A stretch of DNA of 64,000 nt from Neisseria sp. DTU_2020_1000833_1_SI_GRL_NUU_006 (GCA_032388755.1 CP135593.1:248001-312000), one strand, 5' to 3'; shown: positions 17,711-26,546, numbered from the stretch's first letter. Numbers and translations are program-made. The notes: generated from the sequence alone by a model not told the origin.

Positions 17711-18056
17711 CCGTACCGCCGTCGTGCTTAAGCCGACCGCCCGTTTTTTGGAATGGCTGAAATCCGCCGATGAAAATATGCCTGACCTGACCATCGAGCA
17801 AATCCGTGCCAACTGCTCCGTATTCCTCGTGCCGCAGTTTGACGAGCCGGAAGCCGTGATTGCCTATTTTGACGAACGCTACCAACAGATTTTCGAGGCG
17901 GAGTTGGCAGGCTGGGACATCGATAAAAGCAAGTGGCCGCAAGACATGAGCCTGAAGGCGTTTTGGGAATTTTTCGATACCGAAATCCACGATATGGTTT
18001 TGGACATGGAAGAAGCGGAATTGAGCATTACGCCCGTGTTCGACAATATGATGTAG
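17697..18056 (+). CDS. Conserved hypothetical protein, 119 aa
   Basis: A small acidic cytoplasmic protein with no signal peptide or membrane span. It begins MYFVDRTAVVLKPTARFLEWL and contains CSVFLVPQFDEPEAVIAYFDERY and a Trp-rich middle. I do not recognise a family. Codon use looks like the host's, unlike the overlapping MepB gene upstream, so the overlap may mark the junction of an insertion. The YgfX-like gene starts 4 bp after its stop, and folC follows, suggesting an operon. Confidence 0.8.
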   Translation: MYFVDRTAVVLKPTARFLEWLKSADENMPDLTIEQIRANCSVFLVPQFDEPEAVIAYFDERYQQIFEAELAGWDIDKSKWPQDMSLKAFWEFFDTEIHDMVLDMEEAELSITPVFDNMM

Positions 18057-18060
18057 GGCG

Positions 18061-18495
18061 ATGCGCGCTTTTCAGACGACCTTGAAGCCGTCCCGTTCTT
18101 TAAAAGCCTTGTCCGTTTTGTTGCATTTGTCCGCAGTTGCCGTGTGCCTGATATGGTTTTACGGTTGGATGATGTGGTTCGGGCTGGCGGCGTTGGCGGG
18201 CAGTTTTGTCCACGCTTGGCGCGTGGTGAATTTGCGGACGGCGGGTGCGGTAAAGAAAATCGCCATCGACCGCCATGCGCGCGCTTCCGTATTTTGCGGA
18301 AACGGAGAAGGGCAGGGCGCGGTGTTGGACGGTGCGACCATGCTGACTCCTTACGCTTTGTTTTTACAGTGGAACGCTGATGGCAAAACGATACGGCAAT
18401 GCGTGACGCCCGATATGGCGGATAAAGAATCTTACCGTCGTCTGAAAGTTTGGGCGCGCTGGTGTCAGGCTCAGAATGCCGGGCATCCGCTTTAA
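18061..18495 (+). CDS. YgfX/CptA-like small membrane protein
   Basis: A 144-residue protein with two adjacent membrane spans at about residues 15-52 (HLSAVAVCLIWFYGWMMW and following) and a soluble C-terminal part with DKESYRRLKVWARW. The layout resembles E. coli YgfX (CptA), a two-span protein linked to the flavinylation factor SdhE and reported to disturb FtsZ and MreB. No sdhE is next to it here. An uptake sequence lies across codons 4-8, giving Phe-Gln-Thr-Thr-Leu. The assignment rests on layout and weak motif similarity. Confidence 0.55.
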   Translation: MRAFQTTLKPSRSLKALSVLLHLSAVAVCLIWFYGWMMWFGLAALAGSFVHAWRVVNLRTAGAVKKIAIDRHARASVFCGNGEGQGAVLDGATMLTPYALFLQWNADGKTIRQCVTPDMADKESYRRLKVWARWCQAQNAGHPL

Positions 18496-18499
18496 TTCA

Positions 18500-18524
18500 A
18501 CAAGGCGATTTCCCGCCTTGTCCT
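18500..18524. repeat. Small GC-rich hairpin before folC
   Basis: ACAAGGCG / CGCCTTGT arms with a short loop just after the YgfX-like stop codon. There is no T-run, so termination is uncertain. Confidence 0.45.
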
Positions 18525-18629
18525 ATACAAATTAAACCCAATATAAAAATAGTCCACACAAGTAGCAGTAACCGTCCCCATTATTCCGAAACGACGGTTT
18601 CAGACGACCTTTTGAAAAACGAAACACAC

Positions 18630-19904
18630 ATGAAAACATTACAAGACTGGCTCTCGCATTTGGAAACCGCCCACAGCGGCGGCTTAATCGACATGGGCTT
18701 GGAACGCACGGGCGAAGTGAAAAAACGCATGAAGCTCGAGCCGCAATGCCCCGTCGTCGTCGTTGCGGGAACAAACGGGAAAGGTTCGGTCTGCGCCTAT
18801 CTGACGCAGATTTACAAACAGGCAGGCTTCAAAGTCGGTACGCTGACCAGCCCGCATTTATTGCGTTACAACGAACGCATCGCCGTCAACGCCGAGCCGG
18901 TTTCAGACGACCTCATCACCGCTTCCTTCGAGCGCATCGAAGCGGCGCGCGGCGAAATATCGCTAACCTATTTTGAATTCAATGCCTTGGCGGCGGTCGA
19001 TATCTTCATACGCGAACAAGTCGATGTGATGATATTGGAAGTCGGCTTGGGCGGACGTTTGGACGCGGTCAATGTGTTCGACTGCGATTGCGCGGTGGTT
19101 ACCAGCGTGGATTTGGACCATCAGGCGTTTTTGGGCGATACGGTCGAACAGGTCGGCTTTGAAAAAGCAGGCGTGTTCCGCAGCGGCAAACCCGCAATCT
19201 GCGGGCAAAACCCCGCACCCGAATCGTTGGTCGCACACGCCGAAGCCATAGGCGCGAAACTGCTGATGGTGCAGCGCGATTTTGATTTCGCCTCATTGGA
19301 AAACATCCAATGGAACTACCGCTTCCATCCGCAGCATTCAGACGACCCCGCGCGCAACCGCAATTCCCTGCCGTTCCCCGCATTGCGCGGCGCATACCAG
19401 CTTTCCAACGCAGCCTGCGCGTTAACCGTGTTGGAATGTTTGAACGACAAATTGCCGGTGGACATCGGCGCCATCAAACGCGGATTGCTGCTGGTTGAAA
19501 ACCCCGGACGCTTCCAAGTCCTGCCCGGCCGTCCGCTGACCGTTTTGGATGTCGGACACAATCCCCACGCTGCCCGCGCCCTGCGCCGCAGCCTGATTAA
19601 TTTGGCGTTTGCGCAAAAACGCACCGCCGTGTTCAGCATGCTGTCCGACAAAGACATAGACGGCGTGTTGGAAATCGTTAAAGACCAGTTTGACGAGTGG
19701 TATATCGCGCCTTTGGACGTGCCGCGCGGCATGACGGCGGAAGCCTTGCAGGCGAAACTGGAAGCACAAAATATCGAAAATATACAAACTTTTACCTCCG
19801 TTCGCGAGGCGTACCGCGCAGCTTTGGCTAAGGCGGGCGAAAATGATAGAATCGTTGTTTTCGGCTCATTTCATACCGTTGCCGACGTGATGGCGGCGTT
19901 GTAA
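18630..19904 (+). CDS. folC: Folylpolyglutamate synthase / dihydrofolate synthase
   Basis: A 424-residue ATP-dependent ligase of the Mur superfamily that adds glutamate to dihydropteroate and to folates. The start is taken at ATG 18630 (MKTLQDWLSHLE), because the upstream in-frame extension runs through an uptake sequence and does not look like FolC. The P-loop AGTNGKGS is at residues 46-53, followed by GTLTSPHLLRYNERI. The C-terminal domain holds DVGHNPHAARALRRSL. An internal uptake sequence near 18900 is read as VSDDLI. The order folC, SPOR protein, cvpA matches the E. coli folC-dedD-cvpA order. Confidence 0.95.
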   Translation: MKTLQDWLSHLETAHSGGLIDMGLERTGEVKKRMKLEPQCPVVVVAGTNGKGSVCAYLTQIYKQAGFKVGTLTSPHLLRYNERIAVNAEPVSDDLITASFERIEAARGEISLTYFEFNALAAVDIFIREQVDVMILEVGLGGRLDAVNVFDCDCAVVTSVDLDHQAFLGDTVEQVGFEKAGVFRSGKPAICGQNPAPESLVAHAEAIGAKLLMVQRDFDFASLENIQWNYRFHPQHSDDPARNRNSLPFPALRGAYQLSNAACALTVLECLNDKLPVDIGAIKRGLLLVENPGRFQVLPGRPLTVLDVGHNPHAARALRRSLINLAFAQKRTAVFSMLSDKDIDGVLEIVKDQFDEWYIAPLDVPRGMTAEALQAKLEAQNIENIQTFTSVREAYRAALAKAGENDRIVVFGSFHTVADVMAAL

Positions 19905-19916
19905 AAGGAAATCTCC

Positions 19917-21137
19917 ATGTCTGACAATAAGCAAAATGAAGTTCTGACCGGTTACGAACAGCTAAAACGCCGCAACCGCCGCCGCTTGGTTATGGCATCG
20001 GGGTTGGTGGCGGCATCGACCGTTTTATTGGGCGTCGCCCTGTCAACCGGACCGGAAAACAAGCCAGAAGAAAACGCCCAAACTACAACCATCCAACAAA
20101 ACAACGCCAACGCAGAACCTGCCAACTTGGCGGATGCGACCGTGTTGGAACCTTCTACCAAAGAAGATTTGGAAGCGGCGGCAGAAGCGGCTAAAAATGC
20201 CGATGCCGAAGTAGCGGACAAACCGCAGGAAACCGCCGCGCCGGAGCAAACTGCGCAAGCCGAGCCGCAACCTGATGCGCCGCCAGCCGCGCCCGAAGAT
20301 GTAGGCCCGCCTTTGGTGTTGATTAACGATACGCTGTCAGACAGTGACATCAAAGGTTTGGAAGAATCCGAGAAAATCCAAAAAGCCGAAGCCACCAAAC
20401 GCGAAGCAGCCGAGAGACGCGCGGAAGAGCGCCGCCGTAATCGTGAAGAACAGCGTAAAGCGCAGCAGCTTCAAGCCCAAGAAGCAGCGGAACGCGAAGC
20501 CAATGCCGCAGCGCGTAAACGTGCGCTTCAAGCTGCCAAAGCCGAGAAGGCCGAGCGTGCCGCTGCAGCCGAGCGCAACAAATTGGCACAGTTGGAAAAA
20601 GCCGAGAAAGCCGTTGCCGAACGTAAGGCATTAAAAGCCAAAGAAGAAACGGCGGCGAAACACAAAGCGGCAGCGGAAAAAGCCAAAGAAGCCGTCACAG
20701 CATCCGCATCCGAACCTAAAGAAAGAATTCGGGTAGATGCTTCCAAATACGAAAAAATCGAAACAGCCGGCAAAAAAGCTTCCGCGGTAAGGGAAGCCGA
20801 AGCGAAAGTTGCCAAAGCCAAAACTGAGCAGACGGCCAAGGCAGAGAAAGCCGCTACTGCCGAAAGGTCGTCTGAAAAGGCAAAAACCAAAACCGCCGAA
20901 GTCAAATCAGGTAAAAAAGCCGCCATTCAGGCAGGTTATGCTGAAAAAGAACGCGCCTTGAGCCTGCAACGCAAAATGAAAGCGGCAGGTATCGACTCAA
21001 CCATTACCGAAGTGATGACGGATAAAGGCAAGGTTTACCGCGTCAAATCGGGCGCATACAAAAACGCCTACGACGCCGAGCGCGACTTGAACAAACTGCG
21101 CGTACACGGTATTGCCGGACAGGTAACCAATGAATGA
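19917..21137 (+). CDS. SPOR-domain cell-envelope protein (DedD/Tpc type)
   Basis: A 406-residue protein with a short cytoplasmic N-terminus, one membrane span at about 24-43 (VMASGLVAASTVLLGVAL) and a long Ala/Lys/Glu-rich periplasmic coiled-coil (about 140-330). The C-terminal SPOR domain (about 330-405) contains AAIQAGYAEKERALSLQRKM and ends with RVKSGAYKNAYDAERDLNKL. SPOR domains bind denuded peptidoglycan at the division septum. The position between folC and cvpA is that of E. coli dedD. A gonococcal protein at this type of locus was called tetrapac (Tpc) for its cell-separation defect; equivalence is likely but not proven here. An internal uptake sequence at about 20866 encodes RSSEKA. 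Confidence 0.85.
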   Translation: MSDNKQNEVLTGYEQLKRRNRRRLVMASGLVAASTVLLGVALSTGPENKPEENAQTTTIQQNNANAEPANLADATVLEPSTKEDLEAAAEAAKNADAEVADKPQETAAPEQTAQAEPQPDAPPAAPEDVGPPLVLINDTLSDSDIKGLEESEKIQKAEATKREAAERRAEERRRNREEQRKAQQLQAQEAAEREANAAARKRALQAAKAEKAERAAAAERNKLAQLEKAEKAVAERKALKAKEETAAKHKAAAEKAKEAVTASASEPKERIRVDASKYEKIETAGKKASAVREAEAKVAKAKTEQTAKAEKAATAERSSEKAKTKTAEVKSGKKAAIQAGYAEKERALSLQRKMKAAGIDSTITEVMTDKGKVYRVKSGAYKNAYDAERDLNKLRVHGIAGQVTNE

Positions 21138-21636
21138 TATTCCGTTAGCCGACATACTCGCCTTCGGCGTGATCGCAGCGTGTATCGTGATGTCGATGAT
21201 ACGCGGCGTCATTGCCGAAGCGGGTTCGCTGTTTGCGTGGGTGATTTCCTTTTTGTTGGCTAAAACGTTTGCCGTGCCGTTTTCGGAAGTGGCGTTTAAA
21301 TCGATTCAACCGCGCGCCTTGGGCGTTGCCATTTCGTTTGTCGTGATTTTCTTTTTGGCGCGTTTTTTACAGCAGTTTTTGCGCACCATACTGACCAACG
21401 CAGCGTCATCGATGGGCTTGGGCAGCGTCAACAGAGTATTGGGCGGCGTGTTCGGCGCAGCCAAAGGCGTGTTGCTGGTGACTTTGGCGGTCATGGTCTG
21501 CGCCCACACCGATTTGCCCGAAACGGAAGATTGGCAAAGCTCGTACAGCATTCCTTATTTCCAATCATTGTCTGAAGTCATCATGCCTTATCTGCCCGGT
21601 CAGAAGGACAAGGCGGAAGATAAGGCAGAATCGTAA
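21130..21636 (+). CDS. cvpA: CvpA family inner-membrane protein
   Basis: A 168-residue integral membrane protein with four predicted spans and the CvpA family pattern (DILAFGVIAACIVMSMIRG near the start, VISFLLAKTFAVPFS next and a Gly-rich LGSVNRVLGGVFGAAKG stretch). CvpA was first linked to colicin V export and in general supports envelope integrity. The start overlaps the end of the SPOR gene by 8 bp, so the two are translationally coupled. In E. coli purF follows; here the operon ends with an uptake-sequence pair. Confidence 0.9.
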   Translation: MNDIPLADILAFGVIAACIVMSMIRGVIAEAGSLFAWVISFLLAKTFAVPFSEVAFKSIQPRALGVAISFVVIFFLARFLQQFLRTILTNAASSMGLGSVNRVLGGVFGAAKGVLLVTLAVMVCAHTDLPETEDWQSSYSIPYFQSLSEVIMPYLPGQKDKAEDKAES

Positions 21637-21709
21637 ATCCACCGGTTTCAGACGACCTCGATTACATCAAAGGTCGTCCGAAACCGGTTTTTATTAGGAT
21701 ACATTGTTG

Positions 21710-21867
21710 TATAGAGAGTTAAGTTTAAACCTGGGTAGCTTTACTTTGATCTAGTTTGAAAAGGATAATTTTCTATTGAGTTATTAGGGTAATAAGTTAA
21801 ATAGTTTTATGCATCTTGCTGTCGGCAGCCTCATCACTTTGCTCTGATTTAAGTTTAACTCAATATT
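21710..21867. repeat. Decayed Correia-like element
   Basis: This 158-bp stretch has nearly the same length as the intact Correia element at 26630-26786. It starts TATAGAGAGTTAAGTTTAAA and ends GATTTAAGTTTAACTCAAT, inverted ends close to the Correia ends. Inside, GCTGTCGGCAGCCTCATCAC lines up with the CTGTCTGCGGCTTTGTCGCC block, and TAGTTTGAAAAGG with TAGCTCAAAGAGA. The core is strongly AT-enriched. Confidence 0.65.
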
Positions 21868-21914
21868 TTTTGGATCAAATTTCTGCAAATATCCGTTATA
21901 AGGGTTTCAAAATA

Positions 21915-21942
21915 AAAATCCCCACTGAAAAGTGGGGATTTT
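21915..21942 (-). terminator. rplS operon terminator
   Basis: The stem AAAATCCCCACT / AGTGGGGATTTT follows the rplS stop, with a T-rich tract on the minus strand. Confidence 0.9.
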
Positions 21943-21960
21943 GCTTTGCAATTCTTTTGC

Positions 21961-22326
21961 TTAACCTTTACGGGCAGGCAATTTTTCTTTAATACGGGCA
22001 GCTTTACCGGTCAGGCCGCGCAGGTAGTACAGTTTGGCGCGACGAACGTCACCGCGGCGTTTTACTTCGATTTTTTCTACGGTAGGGGAGTAGAGTTGGA
22101 AGGTACGCTCAACGCCTTCGCCGCTGGAAATTTTGCGGACGATGAAGTTGCTGTTCAAGCCACGGTTACGACGGGCGATAACAACGCCTTCGTAAGCTTG
22201 CAGACGGCTGCGTGAACCCTCTACTACGCGTACGGAAACGACTACGGTGTCGCCCGGTGCGAATTCGGGGATTTCTTTGTTCAGGCGAGCGATTTCTTCT
22301 TGCTCTAATTGTTGAATCAGGTTCAT
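21961..22326 (-). CDS. rplS: 50S ribosomal protein L19
   Basis: A 121-residue ribosomal protein at the 30S-50S interface. It begins MNLIQQLEQEEIARLNKEIP and contains GDTVVVSVRVVEGSRSRLQA and RNRGLNSNFIVRKIS, the standard L19 sequence. It is the last gene of the rpsP-rimM-trmD-rplS operon, 13 bp after trmD, and is followed by a strong terminator. Confidence 0.98.
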   Translation of the reverse strand: MNLIQQLEQEEIARLNKEIPEFAPGDTVVVSVRVVEGSRSRLQAYEGVVIARRNRGLNSNFIVRKISSGEGVERTFQLYSPTVEKIEVKRRGDVRRAKLYYLRGLTGKAARIKEKLPARKG

Positions 22327-22339
22327 TGTTTTTCCTAAA

Positions 22340-23089
22340 TTATGATTGGATTTCCTGTTGCTCTTGCAAGATTTCTTTTAAGAGGCGGGATTCCTTTGGG
22401 ATTAAACTGCGCTTTTCCAGCAGGTCTGGTCTGCGCTCCAGGGTGCGCCGCAGCGATTGTTTCAACCGCCATTCGGCTATCAAGCCATGATTTCCCGAAC
22501 GCAATACGTCAGGGACGGTCATGCCTTGGAATTCTAAAGGTTTGGTGTAATGGGGGTAGTCTAATAGGTCGTCTGAAAACGAATCCTGTTCGGCCGACTG
22601 TATGTCGCCCAATACGCCGGGTATGAGTCTGAGTACGGCATCCATCAGCATCATGGCGGGTAGCTCTCCGCCGGAAACGACAAAGTCGCCTATGCTGATT
22701 TCTTCATCGACGCTGCTTTGCAGCAGGCGTTCGTCAATTCCTTCGTATCGTCCGCAAAGCAGTATGAGATGCGGGGATTTTGCAAGTTCTACGGCTTTTT
22801 TGTGGGTCAGCGGTTGACCTTGCGGACTAAGGTAGATGACTTTTGCAGGCGCTGAAGATGTTTGTTTGGCTTCTTCTATCGCTGCTTGCAGCGGCGGCGC
22901 CATCATAATCATTCCCGGACCTCCGCCAAAGGGGCGGTCGTCAATATAGCCGAGTTTGTTGTCGGCGAATTTGCGGGGATTGATGGCTTGGAATTGCCAA
23001 AGGTTTTGTTTTTTTGCGCGACCGGTTACGCCGTATTCGGTAATGCTGTCGAACATTTCGGGGAAGATGGTGATGGCTTGAATCAACAT
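22340..23089 (-). CDS. trmD: tRNA (guanine-37-N1) methyltransferase
   Basis: A 249-residue SPOUT methyltransferase that makes m1G37 next to the anticodon and prevents frameshifting. The SAM-binding trefoil-knot segments are visible: GGGPGMIMMAPPLQAAI, LLCGRYEGIDERLLQ and IGDFVVSGGELPAMMLMDAV. The residue after those, Asp in the SDDLLDYPHYT region, belongs to the tRNA-binding part, and that segment is written by an internal uptake sequence (about 22568). The start overlaps the end of rimM by one base. Confidence 0.98.
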   Translation of the reverse strand: MLIQAITIFPEMFDSITEYGVTGRAKKQNLWQFQAINPRKFADNKLGYIDDRPFGGGPGMIMMAPPLQAAIEEAKQTSSAPAKVIYLSPQGQPLTHKKAVELAKSPHLILLCGRYEGIDERLLQSSVDEEISIGDFVVSGGELPAMMLMDAVLRLIPGVLGDIQSAEQDSFSDDLLDYPHYTKPLEFQGMTVPDVLRSGNHGLIAEWRLKQSLRRTLERRPDLLEKRSLIPKESRLLKEILQEQQEIQS

Positions 23090-23598
23090 CAGTAGTCTAA
23101 GCCCCAGTCGGCGGTAATGGTTTTGCCTTCGGTATCGACGGTTTCGATGTAGTTGGATACGAACGGGATCAGAATTTGACCATGTTCGCCATTAATCATC
23201 AAAACATCGTTGGCGCCGGTTTCCATCAGGTTTGTGACTTTGCCAAGCACGATATTGTCTTTGTTGACAACGGTCATGCCGACTAAATCTGCCCAATAAT
23301 ATTCGTCTTCCTCGGTAGGAGCGAATTCTTCTCGGGGGATTTCGATGGTATAGCCACGCAGGGCAAAAGCTTGATCGCGATCGTCTATGCCTTCGAATTT
23401 GACCTGAAGCTCCCCGCTGACGATTTTGCCGGCTTCGAGTGTCACATTCAGGGTTTTACCGTCTTTGCTTAACTGCCACTCAGGGTAGTCCAGGAGGCTG
23501 TCGGCGTATTCTGTATTGGCGGCTATTTTGAGCCAGCCTTTGATGCCGAATACGCCTTTGATGTAGCCCATGGCTACCCGTTGCTGAGTGTCGGTCAT
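23089..23598 (-). CDS. rimM: Ribosome maturation factor RimM
   Basis: A 169-residue assembly factor that binds ribosomal protein S19 and helps mature the 30S head. The N-terminal RimM domain starts VAMGYIKGVFGIKGWLKI, and the C-terminal PRC-barrel includes YYWADLVGMTVVNKD and ILIPFVSNYIETVD. Length and position between rpsP and trmD are standard. Confidence 0.97.
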   Translation of the reverse strand: MTDTQQRVAMGYIKGVFGIKGWLKIAANTEYADSLLDYPEWQLSKDGKTLNVTLEAGKIVSGELQVKFEGIDDRDQAFALRGYTIEIPREEFAPTEEDEYYWADLVGMTVVNKDNIVLGKVTNLMETGANDVLMINGEHGQILIPFVSNYIETVDTEGKTITADWGLDY

Positions 23599-23616
23599 AG
23601 CAAGATTAGTCGGTGA

Positions 23617-23865
23617 TTAAGCAGCAGCTTTTTGTTCTTTGATCAGTTTTGCAACTGCGTCGCTGACTTGTGCGCCTTGGGCGATCCAGTGGTTCAGGCG
23701 GTCGGCTTGGAGGCGTACGCGCTCTTGTTTTTCATTGGCAACAGGGTTGTAGAAGCCAACGCGCTCGATGAAGCGGCCGTCGCGGCGGTTGTGGGAGTCG
23801 GCAACGACTACGTGGAAGAAGGGACGGTGTTTAGAACCACCGCGAGCCAAACGGATAACTACCAT
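23617..23865 (-). CDS. rpsP: 30S ribosomal protein S16
   Basis: An 82-residue ribosomal protein beginning MVVIRLARGGSKHRPFFHVV, with RRDGRFIERVGFYNP, both typical of S16. First gene of the operon; AAAGGACT precedes its ATG on the minus strand. Confidence 0.98.
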   Translation of the reverse strand: MVVIRLARGGSKHRPFFHVVVADSHNRRDGRFIERVGFYNPVANEKQERVRLQADRLNHWIAQGAQVSDAVAKLIKEQKAAA

Positions 23866-23907
23866 TTTGAGTCCTTTTGAGAAAATCGGATAGATAAGAA
23901 ACCGCTA

Positions 23908-23937
23908 ATTTTAGGATATTTTGCGTTGTTCATGCAA
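23908..23937 (-). promoter_or_regulatory. Candidate promoter of the rpsP operon
   Basis: On the minus strand TTGCAT (23932-23937) and TAAAAT (23908-23913) are 18 bp apart, about 45 bp before the rpsP start. The -10 is good and the -35 weak. Confidence 0.4.
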
Positions 23938-23941
23938 GTTT

Positions 23942-26338
23942 TTATTTGTTTTTGTTGCTGTTTTGCGGAGTGGTCAGGTTGAGGCGTGCTTGGCACAAAG
24001 TGTTGTCTTCTTCTGAAGGGGTGATGGTAAAGCCTGATTTTTCAGCAAGTTTAAGCATAGGAGTGTTGGATTTGAGTATTTGGGCACTCATGACGCGGTA
24101 GCCTTGTTGTGTTGCCGATTGGATAATCAGCTTCATCATTTCTGCTGCCAACCCTTTGCCGCGCACGTTTTCAGCAAGCGTGATGCCGAATTCGCATTCG
24201 TTGCGGTTGATGCGGCTGAAGCGGCTGACGGCGACGATGAGGTCGTCTGAATTGCGCGCCGTCCATGCGGCTTCGCTGTGGTAGTCGAGTTTGCTGAAGC
24301 GTGCGAGGGTGGGGATGGGCAATTCGTTGGTATGGGTCATAAAGCGGGTGTAGCGCGCTTGCGGAGACAGGCTGCGGACGAATTGTTGCTTGGCTTCCGC
24401 GTCTTCGGGAGTGAACGGGTGGATGGTTACGGTTTCGCCGTTTTTCAGGGTAAGTGTGGCAGGATGTTCGCTCGGGTAGGGGGCAAGCACGTTTTGGATG
24501 GGGGCTTCGCTTTCGGTTTTTGAGCCCAAAAGTTCGGCGGCGGCTTCGCCGGTGTTGCGGAGGAACTCGGCGGCAGTCGGATTTTTGCTGCGCAGGTATT
24601 CCGCTGCGGTCTGTACTTTGGCGGCGGCTTGTTCGAGCTTGAGGGTGGCTATATTGGTTGGTTTATTTTTGGGGGAAGGACGTTCGTCAGCATGTAAGAC
24701 AAAGTCGCTGCTGTATTGGTCGCCGTTGAGGTTGAGCAGGATTTCGCCGATGTATTGCTGCCGTTGGCTGAGTGTGTTTAGGGTGTGTAGGAGCTGGTTG
24801 AGGGTGTGTGTATTGTCGAGTTGGGCGAAACGGGCGATGTGTTCGCTGTCCAGCGTAGAGAACGGCGGGAGCGCGGCGGTGGTTTTGCCTTGATGGCATA
24901 CGGCCAGAATGTCGCCATAGACGGTATGGCGTTGAAAACGGAATTGCACCGCGTTATGCACGGTGTGCCGATAGGCAGGCAGGCATAGGGCTTCGGCAAG
25001 CAGGGGCAGGTCTTTTGAGGTGAGGGCTTTGGTAATGTTTCTTGCTTGCGGGGTTTTCAGACGACCTTTTTTAGGCGTGGCGATGCGTCGCTGCTCTTTT
25101 TGCAGTTGGTCGGCAATGTTGCGGAACGATACGGCTTGCAGGGCTTGTTCGGGACGGTCGAAATGCAGGAGGTCGTCTGAAAAGCGGCTGCTGACAAGCA
25201 GGGGTTTGGCAGTTTGTTTCGCCAGCATGCTCAGGGTGCGGGTCAGATTTTTTTCGTCGGGACTGTCGGTCGGGGCAACGATGGCGAGCAGGGCTTCGGC
25301 ATGATGGGTATTTTGAAGGTGTTGGCTGGCGATGCTGTGGTAATGAGCGGGCGTGGGTGTGCTGCCGATGTAGCCTTGGCGGATGTGCGGCTGCTTGGTG
25401 GGGAATTGGAGTTTTAGGTTTGGGGGCGCACAGGTTTCCAGCCACTCGGCAGGGGTGTCGGACAGGATGTCGATGCTGTTCAGAGGTGGGAGGTCGGATA
25501 AACGTGCATGCAGGGCGGCTTCGAGTTCGCTGCTGCTGAATGTGGCGAGGAAGTTGCAATGGCGCGCAAGGCAGCGTAACACGGCTTTTTCGGTGTCGTC
25601 TGAACGGTGGGTAACGTGGAGGATAAGCGGGGTGTGGCGGGTGAAGTGGCGTATGGCGCTGAACAGGTTGCGTTGGTTTTCGGCTGGGTTATGCTCGATG
25701 ACGGCAACTTTAGTGTGGCGGTTGTGGCCGAAACGGTTGAGCCAGTCGGCAGAGGTGGTGGGGCTGAGCGAATAGTTGAGGCTGATGTGGCGTGAAATGC
25801 CCTGTCCCATTTTTTGCAGCATGAGGTTGATTTCGCTGCTGACGGAGGCGTGTCCGGTCAAAAGGGCGGTGTAGCCTGCCGGATGGTCGGGTTGGGAACT
25901 GATGTTGAGGCTTTGCGATGGAAGCTGCACGCCCGCGGGGCTGCACACGCTGATGTTGAGTTCGTTGCCGTGGTGTTTTTTGATGGCGGCTTCGGCGGTG
26001 TGCCATTCGTCGTCGGACAGGCTTTCCCAGTCTTGGATGAGGATGATGTGGCCGAACTGTTTTTTGCGGCAGGATTTGAACAGGGCGTCGTAGCTGTCGG
26101 GCGGCGTTACGGCGATGACGAGGTCGGCGCTGCCGGGGATTTTGTTGAGGTTGGTGTAGGAGGTGAGTCCGGCAACCGTGCGGTGGCGGAGGTTGACGGG
26201 TGTGATCTGACCTTGAAACGGTGCGCTCAGGAGGTTGCTCAGGATGCGTTCGCCCAAGCTGTATGGGCGTTCGCTCGCGCCCACGAGAATGATGTGGTTG
26301 GGCATGAAGAAGTAGCCGGACATGGATTGGGCGGACAT
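23942..26338 (-). CDS. Pat-like protein acetyltransferase (acyl-CoA synthetase-like domains plus GNAT)
   Basis: A 798-residue two-part protein. Residues 1 to about 300 resemble the CoA-binding and ligase domains of NDP-forming acyl-CoA synthetase (SMSGYFFMPNHIILVGASER at the start), and the C-terminal 180 residues form a GNAT domain (ECEFGITLAENVRGKGLAAEM carries the acetyl-CoA loop). This is the plan of Salmonella Pat/PatZ, which acetylates lysines of enzymes such as acetyl-CoA synthetase. The middle region (about 440-640) is poorly conserved and includes a repetitive Ala-rich AAEYLRSKNPTAAEFLRNTG stretch. Several uptake sequences lie within the frame (about 24240, 25060, 25170). Enzyme activity of the synthetase part is doubtful, as in other Pat proteins. 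Confidence 0.75.
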   Translation of the reverse strand: MSAQSMSGYFFMPNHIILVGASERPYSLGERILSNLLSAPFQGQITPVNLRHRTVAGLTSYTNLNKIPGSADLVIAVTPPDSYDALFKSCRKKQFGHIILIQDWESLSDDEWHTAEAAIKKHHGNELNISVCSPAGVQLPSQSLNISSQPDHPAGYTALLTGHASVSSEINLMLQKMGQGISRHISLNYSLSPTTSADWLNRFGHNRHTKVAVIEHNPAENQRNLFSAIRHFTRHTPLILHVTHRSDDTEKAVLRCLARHCNFLATFSSSELEAALHARLSDLPPLNSIDILSDTPAEWLETCAPPNLKLQFPTKQPHIRQGYIGSTPTPAHYHSIASQHLQNTHHAEALLAIVAPTDSPDEKNLTRTLSMLAKQTAKPLLVSSRFSDDLLHFDRPEQALQAVSFRNIADQLQKEQRRIATPKKGRLKTPQARNITKALTSKDLPLLAEALCLPAYRHTVHNAVQFRFQRHTVYGDILAVCHQGKTTAALPPFSTLDSEHIARFAQLDNTHTLNQLLHTLNTLSQRQQYIGEILLNLNGDQYSSDFVLHADERPSPKNKPTNIATLKLEQAAAKVQTAAEYLRSKNPTAAEFLRNTGEAAAELLGSKTESEAPIQNVLAPYPSEHPATLTLKNGETVTIHPFTPEDAEAKQQFVRSLSPQARYTRFMTHTNELPIPTLARFSKLDYHSEAAWTARNSDDLIVAVSRFSRINRNECEFGITLAENVRGKGLAAEMMKLIIQSATQQGYRVMSAQILKSNTPMLKLAEKSGFTITPSEEDNTLCQARLNLTTPQNSNKNK

Positions 26339-26546
26339 GGTGCCTCCTTTTCGGTGTGTGGACGCTGCGTTTCAGACGACCTTTCGGGCGGTTTGGGTTG
26401 GAAGGGGTGTGTGATGAGTGAACGGGATTGGGCGTTCGTTGTTGGTTTTGTTATCAATGGATAGTTTGTTTCGCTGCTCTTTATGGCGGAACATGCGGAC
26501 TTTAAATGATTTAATTATTCACTTGCATTATATATGACAAATGGCA

